Below are positions 18,982 to 28,241 of a DNA stretch of 64,000 nt, in pieces; positions within the stretch are counted from its first letter, which is position 1; every line of letters begins with the position of its first letter. Position numbers and translations under genes: made by a program. The notes under the pieces are model-generated. The model saw nothing but the letters and a program-made list of their open reading frames with translations. It did not search any database and was not told where the DNA came from. The stretch is taken from NCBI RefSeq assembly GCF_014653195.1, contig NZ_BNAH01000004.1:235959-299958 (forward strand). The letters run 5' to 3'. The DNA comes from Thalassotalea profundi (GTDB lineage Bacteria > Pseudomonadota > Gammaproteobacteria > Enterobacterales > Alteromonadaceae).

Positions 18982-19944
18982 ATGAGTTCGAAAGAGTTTG
19001 TCTATGGCTACTATTTCAATAACGATGCTAAGGGTGAGAAAATTCTATCACTAGAAACCCTTGATACATCAAGAAAGTATTGGCTACATTTCGATTATAC
19101 AAAAGCAACGACTAAAGAATGGTTTGAAAATCATAGTCAGCTTAACCCAGCGGTAATCAACGCATTATTAAATGAGGAAACCCGCCCAAGAGCAACGCCT
19201 CTTAATGAAGGCGTATTAATTTCTTTAAGAGGCGTTAATTTAGCACCCGATAGTAACCCTGAAGATATGGTGTCGATCAGAGTATGGTTTACACCAAACT
19301 ATATTGTCAGTACAAGAAGACGCACTTTATTGTCAACAAAAGATATGGCGGATGACTTAGAACAAGGTATAGGACCTAAAAGTCCTGCTCAGTTTACGGT
19401 GTCTTTAACAGGCCGTTTAATCGAACGCATGACTGATACAATTAATGATATTGAAGACAAGGTAGCCGAAATTGAGGAAAGTATCCTCACATCAAGCACC
19501 TATGAGCTAAGAAATGATGTTGCTGGTTTACGTCGACAAATTATTTCACTAAGACGCTATCTATCACCTCAGCGAGAGGCAATGTTACAATTACTCAGTG
19601 AAAAAATAACGCTATTCTCATCGGATGAAAAAATTCAATTACGTGAAACCACAGATCATTTAACACGTTTTATTGAAGATTTAGATTCTATTAAAGACCG
19701 TGCAGCTGTTACCCAAGAAGAGATAAATAATAGACTGGCTGAACAAATGAACAATCGAATGTATGTTCTGTCGATAGTTGCTGCAATATTTTTGCCTCTT
19801 GGTTTTTTAACCGGACTTTTAGGAATAAATGTAGGAGGGATACCAGGTGCTGAAAACACAAACGCTTTTATTATTTTTAGCGGTATTCTAGTTGTTATAG
19901 TGGCACTTCAAGTGCTTATTTTTAAAAAGAAAAAATGGTTTTAA
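18982..19944 (+). CDS. zntB: ZntB-like CorA-family divalent cation transporter
   Basis: The 320-residue protein is a CorA-superfamily transporter with a large N-terminal cytoplasmic domain, a long helical arm (EDKVAEIEESILTSSTYELR) and two C-terminal membrane helices. The signature between the helices is GLLGINVGGIPG, the form seen in ZntB, instead of the GMNF of magnesium CorA. E. coli ZntB moves zinc; substrate here is inferred. The ATG at 18982 is chosen because AAAGGAA lies just before it; an in-frame start at 18955 lacks one. It follows mgtE closely and is likely cotranscribed. Confidence 0.85.
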   Translation: MSSKEFVYGYYFNNDAKGEKILSLETLDTSRKYWLHFDYTKATTKEWFENHSQLNPAVINALLNEETRPRATPLNEGVLISLRGVNLAPDSNPEDMVSIRVWFTPNYIVSTRRRTLLSTKDMADDLEQGIGPKSPAQFTVSLTGRLIERMTDTINDIEDKVAEIEESILTSSTYELRNDVAGLRRQIISLRRYLSPQREAMLQLLSEKITLFSSDEKIQLRETTDHLTRFIEDLDSIKDRAAVTQEEINNRLAEQMNNRMYVLSIVAAIFLPLGFLTGLLGINVGGIPGAENTNAFIIFSGILVVIVALQVLIFKKKKWF

Positions 19945-20008
19945 ATTGATTTTTATATTACTTTTAAGTGAGCTCATCTACTTCAAAGTTCTTCAATAAA
20001 TCCCCTTG

Positions 20009-20053
20009 AATACTAACCCCAACTTAATTGTTTGCGGTTAGTATTGTTATGCC
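20009..20053 (+). repeat. Inverted repeat and copy A of a short dispersed element
   Basis: AATACTAACC at 20009-20018 and GGTTAGTATT at 20036-20045 are perfect ten-base inverted arms around a 17-base loop, downstream of zntB. There is no T tract, so it is a poor terminator. The stretch 20019-20053, with ACTTAATTGTT and AGTATTG, is closely similar to 35419-35451, which suggests a small dispersed repeat family. Confidence 0.5.
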
Positions 20054-20227
20054 AATTATTAAACTTCTCACCTTTTATTTATTATTTTCAATAATTAATA
20101 CTTTCTGTATTAGCCTTGTGTTTAATCAAAAATATTGATTAATAAAACGAAAATATTTCGCTTTTCTTTATTAAATATTGGGAACATTATTTACGAAATC
20201 CATTGTTAGTTTTGAAAGGGTGAGTAA

Positions 20228-20455
20228 ATGAACATTGATTTATACGACGATAACGATATCGATATTGATGATGATTTAAACCTTGATTCTGGTATTGCTG
20301 GCTTTGAAATTGCCTATGGTACGCCAAAAAAAGCGATGATTAGAAGAACAGTGAAACAAAAACATCGAATTAGAGAGAAGTTAGAGTCGCTTTGTGAAAA
20401 ACGTCGTTTTGATCGCGAAACAAATACGTTAAGTGATTATTGGGATAGACATTAA
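20228..20455 (+). CDS. Small acidic/basic protein, possibly PA3496 family
   Basis: This 75-residue protein has an extremely acidic N-terminus (MNIDLYDDNDIDIDDDLNLD) and a strongly basic second half (KKAMIRRTVKQKHRIREKLE, CEKRRFDRE). The layout, acidic head then RRRIEDxLEExRLxRE-like helix, resembles the small PA3496 family of gammaproteobacteria, which has been linked to envelope integrity; I am not sure of this. AAAGGGTGAG lies just before the ATG, a good ribosome site, which supports real translation. It is 59 bases before another small exported protein gene. Confidence 0.6.
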   Translation: MNIDLYDDNDIDIDDDLNLDSGIAGFEIAYGTPKKAMIRRTVKQKHRIREKLESLCEKRRFDRETNTLSDYWDRH

Positions 20456-20514
20456 TCTAGGGAGTTCCTAGGTTTATTTTAGATTTAACAAAAGTAATGA
20501 AAGAGAAAATAACT

Positions 20515-20763
20515 ATGAAAAAAACACTTATTGCCTGCATATTGTTAACACTTGTTTCAAGTTCAAGCTTTGCACAAGAAGATGAAGTTGAATTAAAACA
20601 AGCATCTAAAGAATATGTCTTGTCATTATTAAAAATGTGTCAAGGTTATGCCGTTGAAGATGAAACACCTAAAGATGAGTTAGATGCATATTTGTTAACA
20701 TGCATTAATGATGAACTAGAATCTGAAGATTATTATCCAATTAAAGCTTTACCGAAAGCCTAA
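20515..20763 (+). CDS. Small exported protein with two cysteines
   Basis: This 82-residue protein has a standard Sec signal peptide (MKKTLIACILLTLVSSSSFA, cut near residue 20). The mature part is acidic, about 62 residues, with two Cys (KMCQGYA and LLTCINDELE) spaced to form one disulfide in the periplasm. I do not recognise a named family. The ATG at 20515 is preferred to one at 20497 because it begins a normal signal peptide and follows an AGAGA site. It may be cotranscribed with the gene at 20228-20455. Confidence 0.65.
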   Translation: MKKTLIACILLTLVSSSSFAQEDEVELKQASKEYVLSLLKMCQGYAVEDETPKDELDAYLLTCINDELESEDYYPIKALPKA

Positions 20764-20854
20764 GGATTAATTGTTAAGTTTAGAGCCAGGTTCAATGTGG
20801 ATATTTATCTGGCTCTCACTTTTCATGTTAGTTTTAAATAGAATCGGATTAACT

Positions 20855-21703
20855 TTATGTTTTTAAGTGAGGAAATAATTGTAATGCTTGTTTTATTACT
20901 TCTGATTTCTGACTTTTTGCTAAATATATAGCATAAACGTCTCGTGTATATATCGGTGTATTCTCAACCATGTATAACTTTTCACTTTTTAAATAATCAA
21001 AGATCATTTGTCGAGGTAAATAAGCGCTGCCACCCGCATCAAGTATAAAATTTAAGGCTACTCTAGGTTGACTCATATAATGCTTAGCTGGTGGGGCATC
21101 ATGAAATTCACGTAAATGTTGAGCGTTAACAGATTCACCGTAATCAACCATTATATAGTTTTCAAGGTTAAATACTTCATTACTATGACATGGTTCTGTT
21201 GATACTAGATGTAGTGGAACAGAAGCAATTTTTTCAGTCACTAACTCTTCCACATAAGGAGGTTCAAATAAAAAAGCAATATCTACAATTCTATTTAATA
21301 CGCTTTTACGTAATTCAATCGGTGAATAAGTACTGGTGAATAGACTTACATCATCAATGTTTCGGTGAATTTTTTGTAGCCAGCCTTGTAATATAATATC
21401 CCAAATAGACATCATAGAACCAACAACAAGTTGTAAAGCATCGGTTTCAGCTATACTGATATCTTGTTTGGTTTTTTGCCACATTAACAGTAACTCATTG
21501 GCATGTTTTATTAATCGATGGCCCTCAGGGGTTATTTTTAAATGTTTTTGGCTACGATCAAATAATAAAACACCTAAGTCTTCCTCAAGTAACTTAATAC
21601 GAGCACTTACAGCTGACTGAGTAATAAACAAGTTCTCGGACGCTAGCCTAAAGTGTAATGTTCTACTAACCTCTAAGAAGGTTTTTAATAACTCTATTTT
21701 CAT
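20855..21703 (-). CDS. LysR-family regulator, HdfR-like
   Basis: The 282-residue product is a LysR-type regulator. Its N-terminus, MKIELLKTFLEVSRTLHFRL followed by SENLFITQSAVSARIKLLEEDLG, is most like HdfR, which represses flhDC in E. coli. The effector domain follows from about residue 90. The ATG at 21703 gives the canonical start; ten extra codons upstream would be atypical. It is divergent from rimK, with about 158 bases between the starts, so by the usual LysR pattern it could control itself and the rimK cluster. That is an inference from position only. HdfR-level naming is uncertain. Confidence 0.8.
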   Translation of the reverse strand: MKIELLKTFLEVSRTLHFRLASENLFITQSAVSARIKLLEEDLGVLLFDRSQKHLKITPEGHRLIKHANELLLMWQKTKQDISIAETDALQLVVGSMMSIWDIILQGWLQKIHRNIDDVSLFTSTYSPIELRKSVLNRIVDIAFLFEPPYVEELVTEKIASVPLHLVSTEPCHSNEVFNLENYIMVDYGESVNAQHLREFHDAPPAKHYMSQPRVALNFILDAGGSAYLPRQMIFDYLKSEKLYMVENTPIYTRDVYAIYLAKSQKSEVIKQALQLFPHLKT

Positions 21704-21861
21704 AAAATCTATCTCAATATCTGCTGTAATCAATATTTTTGATTGAACTAAGCAAAATATAGCGTTTTATTGTCTTTAGCGTTGACTATACACTTTACAT
21801 ATATTTTTACATTAATTATTTTATTTCATCATTTAATAGATGAAATTAGGGTTTATCATTT

Positions 21862-22767
21862 ATGAAAATTGCTATTTTATCAAGAAATTCAAACTTATAT
21901 TCAACGCGTCGCTTAAAAGAAGCCGGAGAAGCGAAAGGACATGAGGTTGATATTATCGATACACTTCATTGTTATATGGATATTACCAGTAGTAGACCAA
22001 CGGTACGTTATCACGGTGTAGAGTTACCGCAATACGATGCAATTATTCCTCGTATTGGAGCTTCAGTTACTTTTTATGGCACAGCGGTTGCGCGACAATT
22101 TGAAATGATGGGCACTTTTAACGTTAACGAATCTGTAGCTATTAGTCGCTCTAGAGATAAATTACGTTCATTACAATTATTATCAAGAAAAGGCATTGGT
22201 TTACCTCGTACAGGCTTTGCTAGTAAGCCAGATAACATAAAAGATTTGATTAAAAATGTTGGTGGAGCGCCCGTAGTAATTAAATTACTTGAAGGCACAC
22301 AGGGTATTGGTGTGGTGTTAGCTGATACAGCAAAAGCTGCGGAAGCAATTATTGAGGCTTTTATGGGCCTTAAAGCTAATATTTTAGTGCAAGAGTTTGT
22401 GAAAGAAGCCGGCGGGGCTGATATTCGATGTTTAGTTATTGGTGGTCGTGTTGTTGCTGCTATGAAGCGTCAAGGTGCTGAAGGTGAGTTTCGCTCGAAC
22501 TTACACCGTGGTGGTAGTGCTGAGGTTGTTAAACTTTCTAAAGCAGAAAGAGAGACTGCGGTAAATGCAGCAAAAGTTATGGGACTACATGTCTGTGGCG
22601 TTGACTTATTACGCTCTCAAAATGGCCCTATGGTCATGGAAGTTAATTCGTCTCCTGGTCTTGAAGGCATTGAAAAGGCAACAGGTAAAGATGTCGCTGG
22701 TATGGTTTTCGATTTTATAGAAAAAACGGCGAAACCACATAGTTCAAAAACAACAGGCAAAGGATAA
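21862..22767 (+). CDS. rimK: RimK, ribosomal protein S6 glutamate ligase
   Basis: RimK is an ATP-grasp ligase that adds glutamates to the C-terminus of ribosomal protein S6 and can make poly-glutamate. The 301-residue product equals the E. coli length (300). It has the N-terminal domain ([20 protein letters not shown]), the ATP-grasp core with [16 protein letters not shown] and [20 protein letters not shown], and the metal-binding end [24 protein letters not shown]. It heads a cluster: an AstE-like deacylase starts 12 bases after it, then a RimB-like protease, then mscS. This suggests control of the modification by ligase and hydrolase. Confidence 0.95.
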   Translation: MKIAILSRNSNLYSTRRLKEAGEAKGHEVDIIDTLHCYMDITSSRPTVRYHGVELPQYDAIIPRIGASVTFYGTAVARQFEMMGTFNVNESVAISRSRDKLRSLQLLSRKGIGLPRTGFASKPDNIKDLIKNVGGAPVVIKLLEGTQGIGVVLADTAKAAEAIIEAFMGLKANILVQEFVKEAGGADIRCLVIGGRVVAAMKRQGAEGEFRSNLHRGGSAEVVKLSKAERETAVNAAKVMGLHVCGVDLLRSQNGPMVMEVNSSPGLEGIEKATGKDVAGMVFDFIEKTAKPHSSKTTGKG

Positions 22768-22778
22768 TAGGAAAATTG

Positions 22779-23798
22779 ATGGCAGCATTACGAATTGGTG
22801 AGTTTGATATTTTACCGGGCGAACAGCGAAAAATTAACTTACCTGTAGCAAAGCTTTATACAGATGCTAGTGTTTCTTTACCTGTACATATTATACGCGG
22901 TAAAAGGCCCGGACCTACTATTTTTATTAGTGCCGCAGTACATGGCGATGAATTAAATGGTATTGAAATTATTAGACGTTTGATAGGTCAGAAAAAGTTT
23001 TCTATCACTAAAGGGACGGTAATTGCTGTACCAATGGTTAATGTATATGGTGTTGTAAACCAAAGTCGCTATATGCCAGACAGACGTGACCTTAACCGTT
23101 GTTTCCCAGGCTCAGCAAAAGGGTCTTTGGCAGGACGTGTAGCTCATATTTTTCTTAATGAAATAGTTAAACATTGTGACTATGGCATTGATTTACACAC
23201 AGGCGCTATTCACCGTTCAAATTTACCACAAATTCGTGCTGATATGGATGATGAAGAAACTAAAAAATTAGCACAAGTTTTTGGTGCGCCAGTAGTGTTA
23301 AATTCTAACTTAGTTGATGGTTCGTTAAGAGAAGCTGCTGTTAAGAATCAAACTAAAGTATTGCTGTATGAAGCGGGTGAAGCATTACGTTTTGATGAAT
23401 TTTCAATACGTGCGGGTATTAAGGGTATTCAAAACATTCTTCGTCACTTAGGAATGATGAGAAAATCAACATCGAAGAAAAAAGTATACGAACCTTATAT
23501 AGCGAATAGTAGTCAGTGGTTAAGAGCTAATGCGAGTGGCATTTTTCATAGTATGGTTAATTTAGGTGATCAAGTAAACAAAGGCGATATTTTGGCTGAA
23601 ATTGGCAGCCCTTATGGCGATATTATTGATGTGGTTAAAGCAACACGTTCGGGGATTTTAATTGGGAAACAAAATATTCCATTAGTACAAGAAGGTGAAG
23701 CTATGTTTCATGTGGCCTTTTTTAGTGAAGACGATGAAAATATTGCAGAGCAAATAGAGACAGTGCAAGAACTTCTATTACCCGATGTGAATAATTAA
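22779..23798 (+). CDS. AstE/AspA-family zinc carboxypeptidase-like deacylase
   Basis: This 339-residue protein belongs to the succinylglutamate desuccinylase/aspartoacylase family (M14-related). The zinc ligands appear in AAVHGDELNG (His55, Glu58) and in DYGIDLHTGAIHRSNLPQIR (His). A C-terminal lipoyl-like beta domain (NLGDQVNKGDILAEIGSPYG) is typical of the bacterial subgroup. Its place between rimK and a RimB-like gene suggests it acts on glutamylated proteins or small glutamyl peptides rather than on N-succinylglutamate. The ATG at 22779 follows AATAGGA. It is tightly packed in the operon. Confidence 0.85.
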   Translation: MAALRIGEFDILPGEQRKINLPVAKLYTDASVSLPVHIIRGKRPGPTIFISAAVHGDELNGIEIIRRLIGQKKFSITKGTVIAVPMVNVYGVVNQSRYMPDRRDLNRCFPGSAKGSLAGRVAHIFLNEIVKHCDYGIDLHTGAIHRSNLPQIRADMDDEETKKLAQVFGAPVVLNSNLVDGSLREAAVKNQTKVLLYEAGEALRFDEFSIRAGIKGIQNILRHLGMMRKSTSKKKVYEPYIANSSQWLRANASGIFHSMVNLGDQVNKGDILAEIGSPYGDIIDVVKATRSGILIGKQNIPLVQEGEAMFHVAFFSEDDENIAEQIETVQELLLPDVNN

Positions 23799-23811
23799 AA
23801 GAAATAAAGTT

Positions 23812-24243
23812 ATGGAAATGATAAATAAAAAAACAATAGGTCGACTTGAAACCATTGCTTTACCTGATTTAGGTATTGAAGATTTACAGGTAAGAGTTGA
23901 TACCGGTGCCAAAACATCATCACTACATGTTGATAATATTTGTAAATTTAAAAAAGGCGGTAAACTTTGGGTTAAGTTTGACATTCACCCAGATGTTCAT
24001 AACGTTAAAACTATTGTCAATTGTAGTGCGCCAATAAGTGATATTCGTAAAATTAAATCATCTAATGGTACGTCTGAGCAGCGTTATGTGATCACAACAC
24101 CAATCACATTAGGAAGTGACACTTGGCCGATTGAAATTACCTTAACTGATCGTTCTGATATGAATTATTTGATGTTATTTGGAAGAGAAGCCATTGGTTC
24201 ACGCTTTTTAGTTGATCCTTCAGGTGTGTTTTTAAACTCGTAA
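23812..24243 (+). CDS. rimB: RimB-like retropepsin-fold protease (RimK-associated)
   Basis: This 143-residue protein belongs to the family called 'ATP-dependent zinc protease' (PF05618), now seen as a retropepsin-like aspartic protease. The active-site loop is RVDTGAKTSSLH near residue 26. The second conserved block, NYLMLFGREAIGSRFLVDPS, is near the C-terminus. In Pseudomonas RimB works with RimK in ribosomal protein S6 modification, and the context here is the same. Start at 23812 has only a modest ribosome site (AAAGAAATAAAG). It lies 13 bases after the deacylase gene. Confidence 0.82.
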   Translation: MEMINKKTIGRLETIALPDLGIEDLQVRVDTGAKTSSLHVDNICKFKKGGKLWVKFDIHPDVHNVKTIVNCSAPISDIRKIKSSNGTSEQRYVITTPITLGSDTWPIEITLTDRSDMNYLMLFGREAIGSRFLVDPSGVFLNS

Positions 24244-24289
24244 TGAATATTACCTTTTTGAAATGAAGAGATAGTGAGTTAAATACAAT

Positions 24290-25150
24290 ATGGTTGATGA
24301 AAATTTTAATAAGTTAATTAATTTCACTGTATTTAGTATAGATAGCCAACCGATAACTGTAGGGGAGATATTACTCATACCTGCTATTTTGTTTGTAGGG
24401 ATCTTATTAACAAAATGGTTTGTAAGAATAATGACCAAACGTTTGTCAGCTAAACAAATAGATCCTAACGTTATTCAATTGTTACAGCGGGTTTTTTATG
24501 TTGTTGCTATCGCGATACTTGTAATTACATTGCTTGATTTAATTAAAGTTCCACTGACAGCATTTGCATTTTTATCAGGTGCTATAGCCATAGGGTTTGG
24601 TTTTGGTGCTCAGAATATCATTAATAATTTTATTAGTGGCTGGATTTTAATGTGGGAAAAACCAATACGCATTGGTGATTTTCTAGAAGTTGAAGAAGCG
24701 AAGGGGATTGTTGAGCAAATTAATACCAGATCCACTCGTATTCGACGGGTTGATGGTGTTCACATATTAATTCCTAATAGTAAATTACTTGAAAATACTG
24801 TAGTAAATTGGACTCTAGTTGATCGTTTAATTAGAACATCTGTGAGGGTAGGGGTTGCTTATGGTTCACCGGCCAAAAAGGTGGCAGATATTATTTTACA
24901 GGCCACTGTAGAGCAACCTGAAGTGTTACCTAACCCTAAACCTGTAGTCGTATTTGACGATTTTGGTGATAACTCATTAATCTTTGAAGTTAATTTTTGG
25001 ATTAACTCTAATGTGGAAGGAGGTTTGCGAGTTACTCGAAGTAACATACGCTTTCGACTAGATGAGCTATTTGAAGAGCATAATATTGTAGTTGCATTTC
25101 CGCAACGCGATATTCATGTAGATGGTTCATTGGTTATTAAAAATAGCTGA
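24290..25150 (+). CDS. Mechanosensitive channel, MscS family
   Basis: This 286-residue inner-membrane protein has the length of E. coli MscS. It has three membrane helices; the pore-lining third is LSGAIAIGFGFGAQNIINNF, rich in Gly and Ala. The conserved ISGWILMWEKPIRIGDFLEV opens the beta domain, and TRSTRIRRVDGVHILIPNSK follows. It releases solutes on hypo-osmotic shock. It is 46 bases after the RimB-like gene and may be cotranscribed with it. MscS next to rimK-linked genes is seen in other marine gammaproteobacteria, as far as I recall, but the reason is unclear. Confidence 0.88.
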   Translation: MVDENFNKLINFTVFSIDSQPITVGEILLIPAILFVGILLTKWFVRIMTKRLSAKQIDPNVIQLLQRVFYVVAIAILVITLLDLIKVPLTAFAFLSGAIAIGFGFGAQNIINNFISGWILMWEKPIRIGDFLEVEEAKGIVEQINTRSTRIRRVDGVHILIPNSKLLENTVVNWTLVDRLIRTSVRVGVAYGSPAKKVADIILQATVEQPEVLPNPKPVVVFDDFGDNSLIFEVNFWINSNVEGGLRVTRSNIRFRLDELFEEHNIVVAFPQRDIHVDGSLVIKNS

Positions 25151-25216
25151 TCTCTAGCGTGTCAATAATTAGAGAGATAATGCCACTGCTTTGGTTTTAT
25201 CTCTCTATTAATTTTA

Positions 25217-26071
25217 CTAGGCAGGTTTAATTTGCTGACATTTAGCGAACCATAATGTCATAAAATCAGAAGTTAACTTTTGTTCAATTTCTAGTGCACG
25301 ATCTGTTGGGCAGAATATAGTAAAAAATACTTGAGTATCACCTAAGTTAGAGGTTGCCACTTGGATATGTGGCTCAGGACCCGCAATATTTACATCTAAT
25401 CGACTTTCAATTAACTGATTATAGCGAATAGCGACATCTCTAAAATCTTCACAATACTGGTTAGCCTTTACGGTTAATTCATCAATAAATTCAAATGGGT
25501 TTACACTGGCGTCACGGACAATAGTAAAATGATGCATAGTGTAACGTTTTAAAAAGTTTAAGTTTTTAATGGTGTGCGTAATTAGTTGGCTGTTAGGTAA
25601 ATAAAGTGTTTTACCTGTGTATTGGTAATCGTCAATATTTACTTCCAGCAGGGTTAGTTTAGCCCAGTCGTTAGAATGTACCTCGCCAAAGTAATTACCT
25701 ACCTGTACCCAATCGCCAATTCGAAAAGGGCGGTTAGACAATACATACAAAAAGCCAATAAAACATTGTATAAATTCACGAGTGGCTAATACTATTGCCA
25801 CGATAAAAGCGGCAATTGAAAAAGCAAACTTTTGAATTTCTTCAGACCAGATATTAAAAACGATCACAATAAGCACCAAGGTAAAAATATTATTTACCAT
25901 ATTGATTTTTAGGCGCCTTTCTTGTTTCGATTTACGCTTTATTATTTTAACGAGTAAACGCTTAATTAAAACAAAAAAACCTAAAAGGATTAGCGTGACG
26001 ATAAACTTATTATTTAAAATAAACTGATAAGAATTGATTATATCTGCCGATATGGTTGACCATATTGTCAT
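25217..26071 (-). CDS. Second MscS-like channel protein
   Basis: This 284-residue protein has two or three membrane helices. The segment IAAFIVAIVLATREFIQCFIGFLY replaces the Gly-rich pore helix of classic MscS. The following NRPFRIGDWVQVGNYFGEV and TGKTLYLPNSQLITHTIKN match the MscS beta domain. It is therefore a divergent member of the superfamily, not a close copy of the gene at 24290. It converges with that gene, and the gap of 66 bases includes a pair of AGAGAGATAA / TTATCTCTCT arms that could form a terminator stem. Confidence 0.82.
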   Translation of the reverse strand: MTIWSTISADIINSYQFILNNKFIVTLILLGFFVLIKRLLVKIIKRKSKQERRLKINMVNNIFTLVLIVIVFNIWSEEIQKFAFSIAAFIVAIVLATREFIQCFIGFLYVLSNRPFRIGDWVQVGNYFGEVHSNDWAKLTLLEVNIDDYQYTGKTLYLPNSQLITHTIKNLNFLKRYTMHHFTIVRDASVNPFEFIDELTVKANQYCEDFRDVAIRYNQLIESRLDVNIAGPEPHIQVATSNLGDTQVFFTIFCPTDRALEIEQKLTSDFMTLWFAKCQQIKPA

Positions 26072-26111
26072 AAGAATTGTTGAACCTAGGTTTTAAGTTA
26101 GTAGCTAAAAG

Positions 26112-26756
26112 CTATGAAGTGCTTTGATTAAGTTTTTTCAGTAGTAATAATGTTTCTTCAACCCCGATTTTATTAATACTTGCGTTGATCTCATTTTGTT
26201 TACTTTGAAGTAAGCTGATACCTTCTACCACGATATCAAAAAATTGCCAGTTGTCATTTTCTAGTTGTATTAATTTTACTATCGCTTTATTTGTTTTTTC
26301 TAGACCAACAATTTCTATATTGACCATTGCCATTTTTCCGCTTTTAGACAACGTACTTTGAGCAACCTTTATCGCTTCATTATTGTATTTACTTAATAAT
26401 TGGCTATAAGAGTTTATTAATTGTAGAGATAATTCGTTAATAAATTCAGCCTTTAAATTTTCTGATAGTTTAGTTAAATTTTGGCCTAATACTTTATAGG
26501 TAAAATAACGTGTATTTACCTCTGGTAATAAGTGTTCAGTGAGTAATATTTTTATTTCAGCTTTGTTGAAACGATCACCTTGTTTTAATGCAATAAGTGA
26601 TTGTTCTATATGAGTAAATACCTTCGTCACTTTTTTATCTGGTGATAAAGTACCTGAAGTTGCGTTATCAGCCATCGCAAGAGAAGAAATAAGTAGAGTC
26701 AGTAAGATAAAGATAAAAATCAGAGAGTTCACTCTATTATCTTTAGAGTTTTTCAT
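26112..26756 (-). CDS. MlaC/Ttg2D-like periplasmic lipid-binding protein
   Basis: This 214-residue protein has a signal peptide (to about residue 30, SSLAMA) and the fold pattern of the MlaC (toluene tolerance Ttg2D) family. Helical pieces such as LTEHLLPEVNTRYFTYKVLG and LKAEFINELSLQLINSYSQLLSKYNNE are followed by a beta part ending DNWQFFDIVVEGISLLQSKQ, the family's most conserved block. MlaC carries phospholipid between the Mla complexes. No other mla gene is adjacent, so it may be an extra copy or serve another system. ATG at 26756 is chosen over 26777 because AGG lies seven bases before it. Confidence 0.8.
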   Translation of the reverse strand: MKNSKDNRVNSLIFIFILLTLLISSLAMADNATSGTLSPDKKVTKVFTHIEQSLIALKQGDRFNKAEIKILLTEHLLPEVNTRYFTYKVLGQNLTKLSENLKAEFINELSLQLINSYSQLLSKYNNEAIKVAQSTLSKSGKMAMVNIEIVGLEKTNKAIVKLIQLENDNWQFFDIVVEGISLLQSKQNEINASINKIGVEETLLLLKKLNQSTS

Positions 26757-26903
26757 AGTAAAACCTAATTCGAACATATATTTAACCTTAAAAGTAACGT
26801 TATTCTAACGTTTGAAATTAGTCTGACAACTGTATTAATTTTCTCATACTAATCAAAAAAAGTGATTAGCGTATCAACTCATATTTAATTCACCTATAGC
26901 GTA

Positions 26904-28241
26904 CTAAGGTTTAACAAATAATGCCATTGTTTCAATGTGTTTAGTGTGTGGAAACATATTCATTAATGCGACTTTATTTAAAGTAAAACCAGCATCAGTG
27001 ATCAGTTTACTGTCTCGAGCTAATGTTACAGGATCACATGAAATATACAAAATTCGTTTAAACTTTTTTAAAGGTAATTGCTGTAAAATGTCTAATGCAC
27101 CAGCTCTCGAGGGATCTAAAACTAAGACATCGTATTCTTGTTGATACCATAACGCTTTTGACATGTTTTCTGTGAGATCTTGACAGTAAAAAGTAGCATT
27201 TTCAATTGCATTTAATTGCGCATTACTTCTAGCGACTGCAACGGAACTTTCAACGCCTTCAATTCCAACAACATTTTGAGCCGATATGGCCATAGCTAAG
27301 CTAAAGTTGCCTATGCCGCAAAAGAGATCTAATACGTTTTCATTCTCTTTAAGCGCAAGCCATTGAAGTGCTTGAGTGATCATCTTCTGGTTAACGAGAT
27401 TATTTACTTGAATAAAGTTATTAAAATTAAATTTAAATACTAGGTCTTGTTGGTTAAGTTGATAACGAGGTAAACTCTCTTTTTGTTGATCAATAAAAAT
27501 AAAGTTTTCTGTTTCACCTTCTAATACCAACTTCCATCCATTTTTTTCGCAAACTTTTTTTAATAATTCAACATCACTGGCAGGTAATGGCTTTATATGA
27601 CGAACAATAACAAATGCGTGGTTAACACTACATAGTTGAATATGAGTGATGGCTTTGCCATTTTTTAATTGCGGTAATAACTGGCGAAAAGCTGTAAATA
27701 TATTTTGATAACATTGTTCTAATATCAAACAATGTTCAATATTCACAATCTTTTTAGCGCCTTGCTGGCGAAAACCTAGTTGAAATACTTTTTTTTGTGG
27801 TTGGTAAAGTACTGCTATTCTTGCGCTTCTACGATAATGTAAGGTGTCTGATTCAATCGGAGTTTGCCAATTTAATTCATTTAATTGAGCAAATTTAGTA
27901 AATAATTGCCCAACCGCTTTTTGTTTCTCAACTAATTGTTGCGGTAGTTGTAAATGCTGTAATTGACAACCACCGCAAAGGTCAAAATGTGGACAAAAAG
28001 GTTTTATACGAAAAGAACTTTCATTTATAACTTTATTGGTAGTGAAACGTTCATAGCGTGATTTTTGTTGTACAGAGGTCGCTAATATTGTCTCTTTTGG
28101 AAGTGCGCCTTCAACAAAGCACACCTTATTGTCTATACGGGTAATACCAACCCCTTCATGGCTCAGCGAATCTATGGTTAATTTGCGCTGTGATTTATGC
28201 TTGGTCGTTTTATTTTTAGGCGGTTTGAAAAATGTAACCAA
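26904..28241 (-). CDS. rlmD: RlmD, 23S rRNA (uracil-1939-C5) methyltransferase
   Basis: RlmD methylates U1939 of 23S rRNA using S-adenosylmethionine. The 445-residue product has an N-terminal TRAM domain (KLTIDSLSHEGVGITRI), an iron-sulfur motif with Cys83, Cys89 and Cys92 (FCPHFDLCGGCQLQHL) and a fourth Cys in IEHCLI, and the methyltransferase domain with VLDLFCGIGNFSLAMA. The catalytic Cys lies in YISCDPVTLARD near residue 403. E. coli RlmD is 433 residues and sits next to relA and barA; that context is missing here. Confidence 0.94.
   Translation of the reverse strand: MVTFFKPPKNKTTKHKSQRKLTIDSLSHEGVGITRIDNKVCFVEGALPKETILATSVQQKSRYERFTTNKVINESSFRIKPFCPHFDLCGGCQLQHLQLPQQLVEKQKAVGQLFTKFAQLNELNWQTPIESDTLHYRRSARIAVLYQPQKKVFQLGFRQQGAKKIVNIEHCLILEQCYQNIFTAFRQLLPQLKNGKAITHIQLCSVNHAFVIVRHIKPLPASDVELLKKVCEKNGWKLVLEGETENFIFIDQQKESLPRYQLNQQDLVFKFNFNNFIQVNNLVNQKMITQALQWLALKENENVLDLFCGIGNFSLAMAISAQNVVGIEGVESSVAVARSNAQLNAIENATFYCQDLTENMSKALWYQQEYDVLVLDPSRAGALDILQQLPLKKFKRILYISCDPVTLARDSKLITDAGFTLNKVALMNMFPHTKHIETMALFVKP

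Noticed and set aside
26845..26870. CTAATCA/TGATTAG hairpin upstream (in gene order) of mlaC and after rlmD start side as terminator
   Set aside because: The T run lies in the loop, not after the stem, so it is not a normal terminator for either gene.
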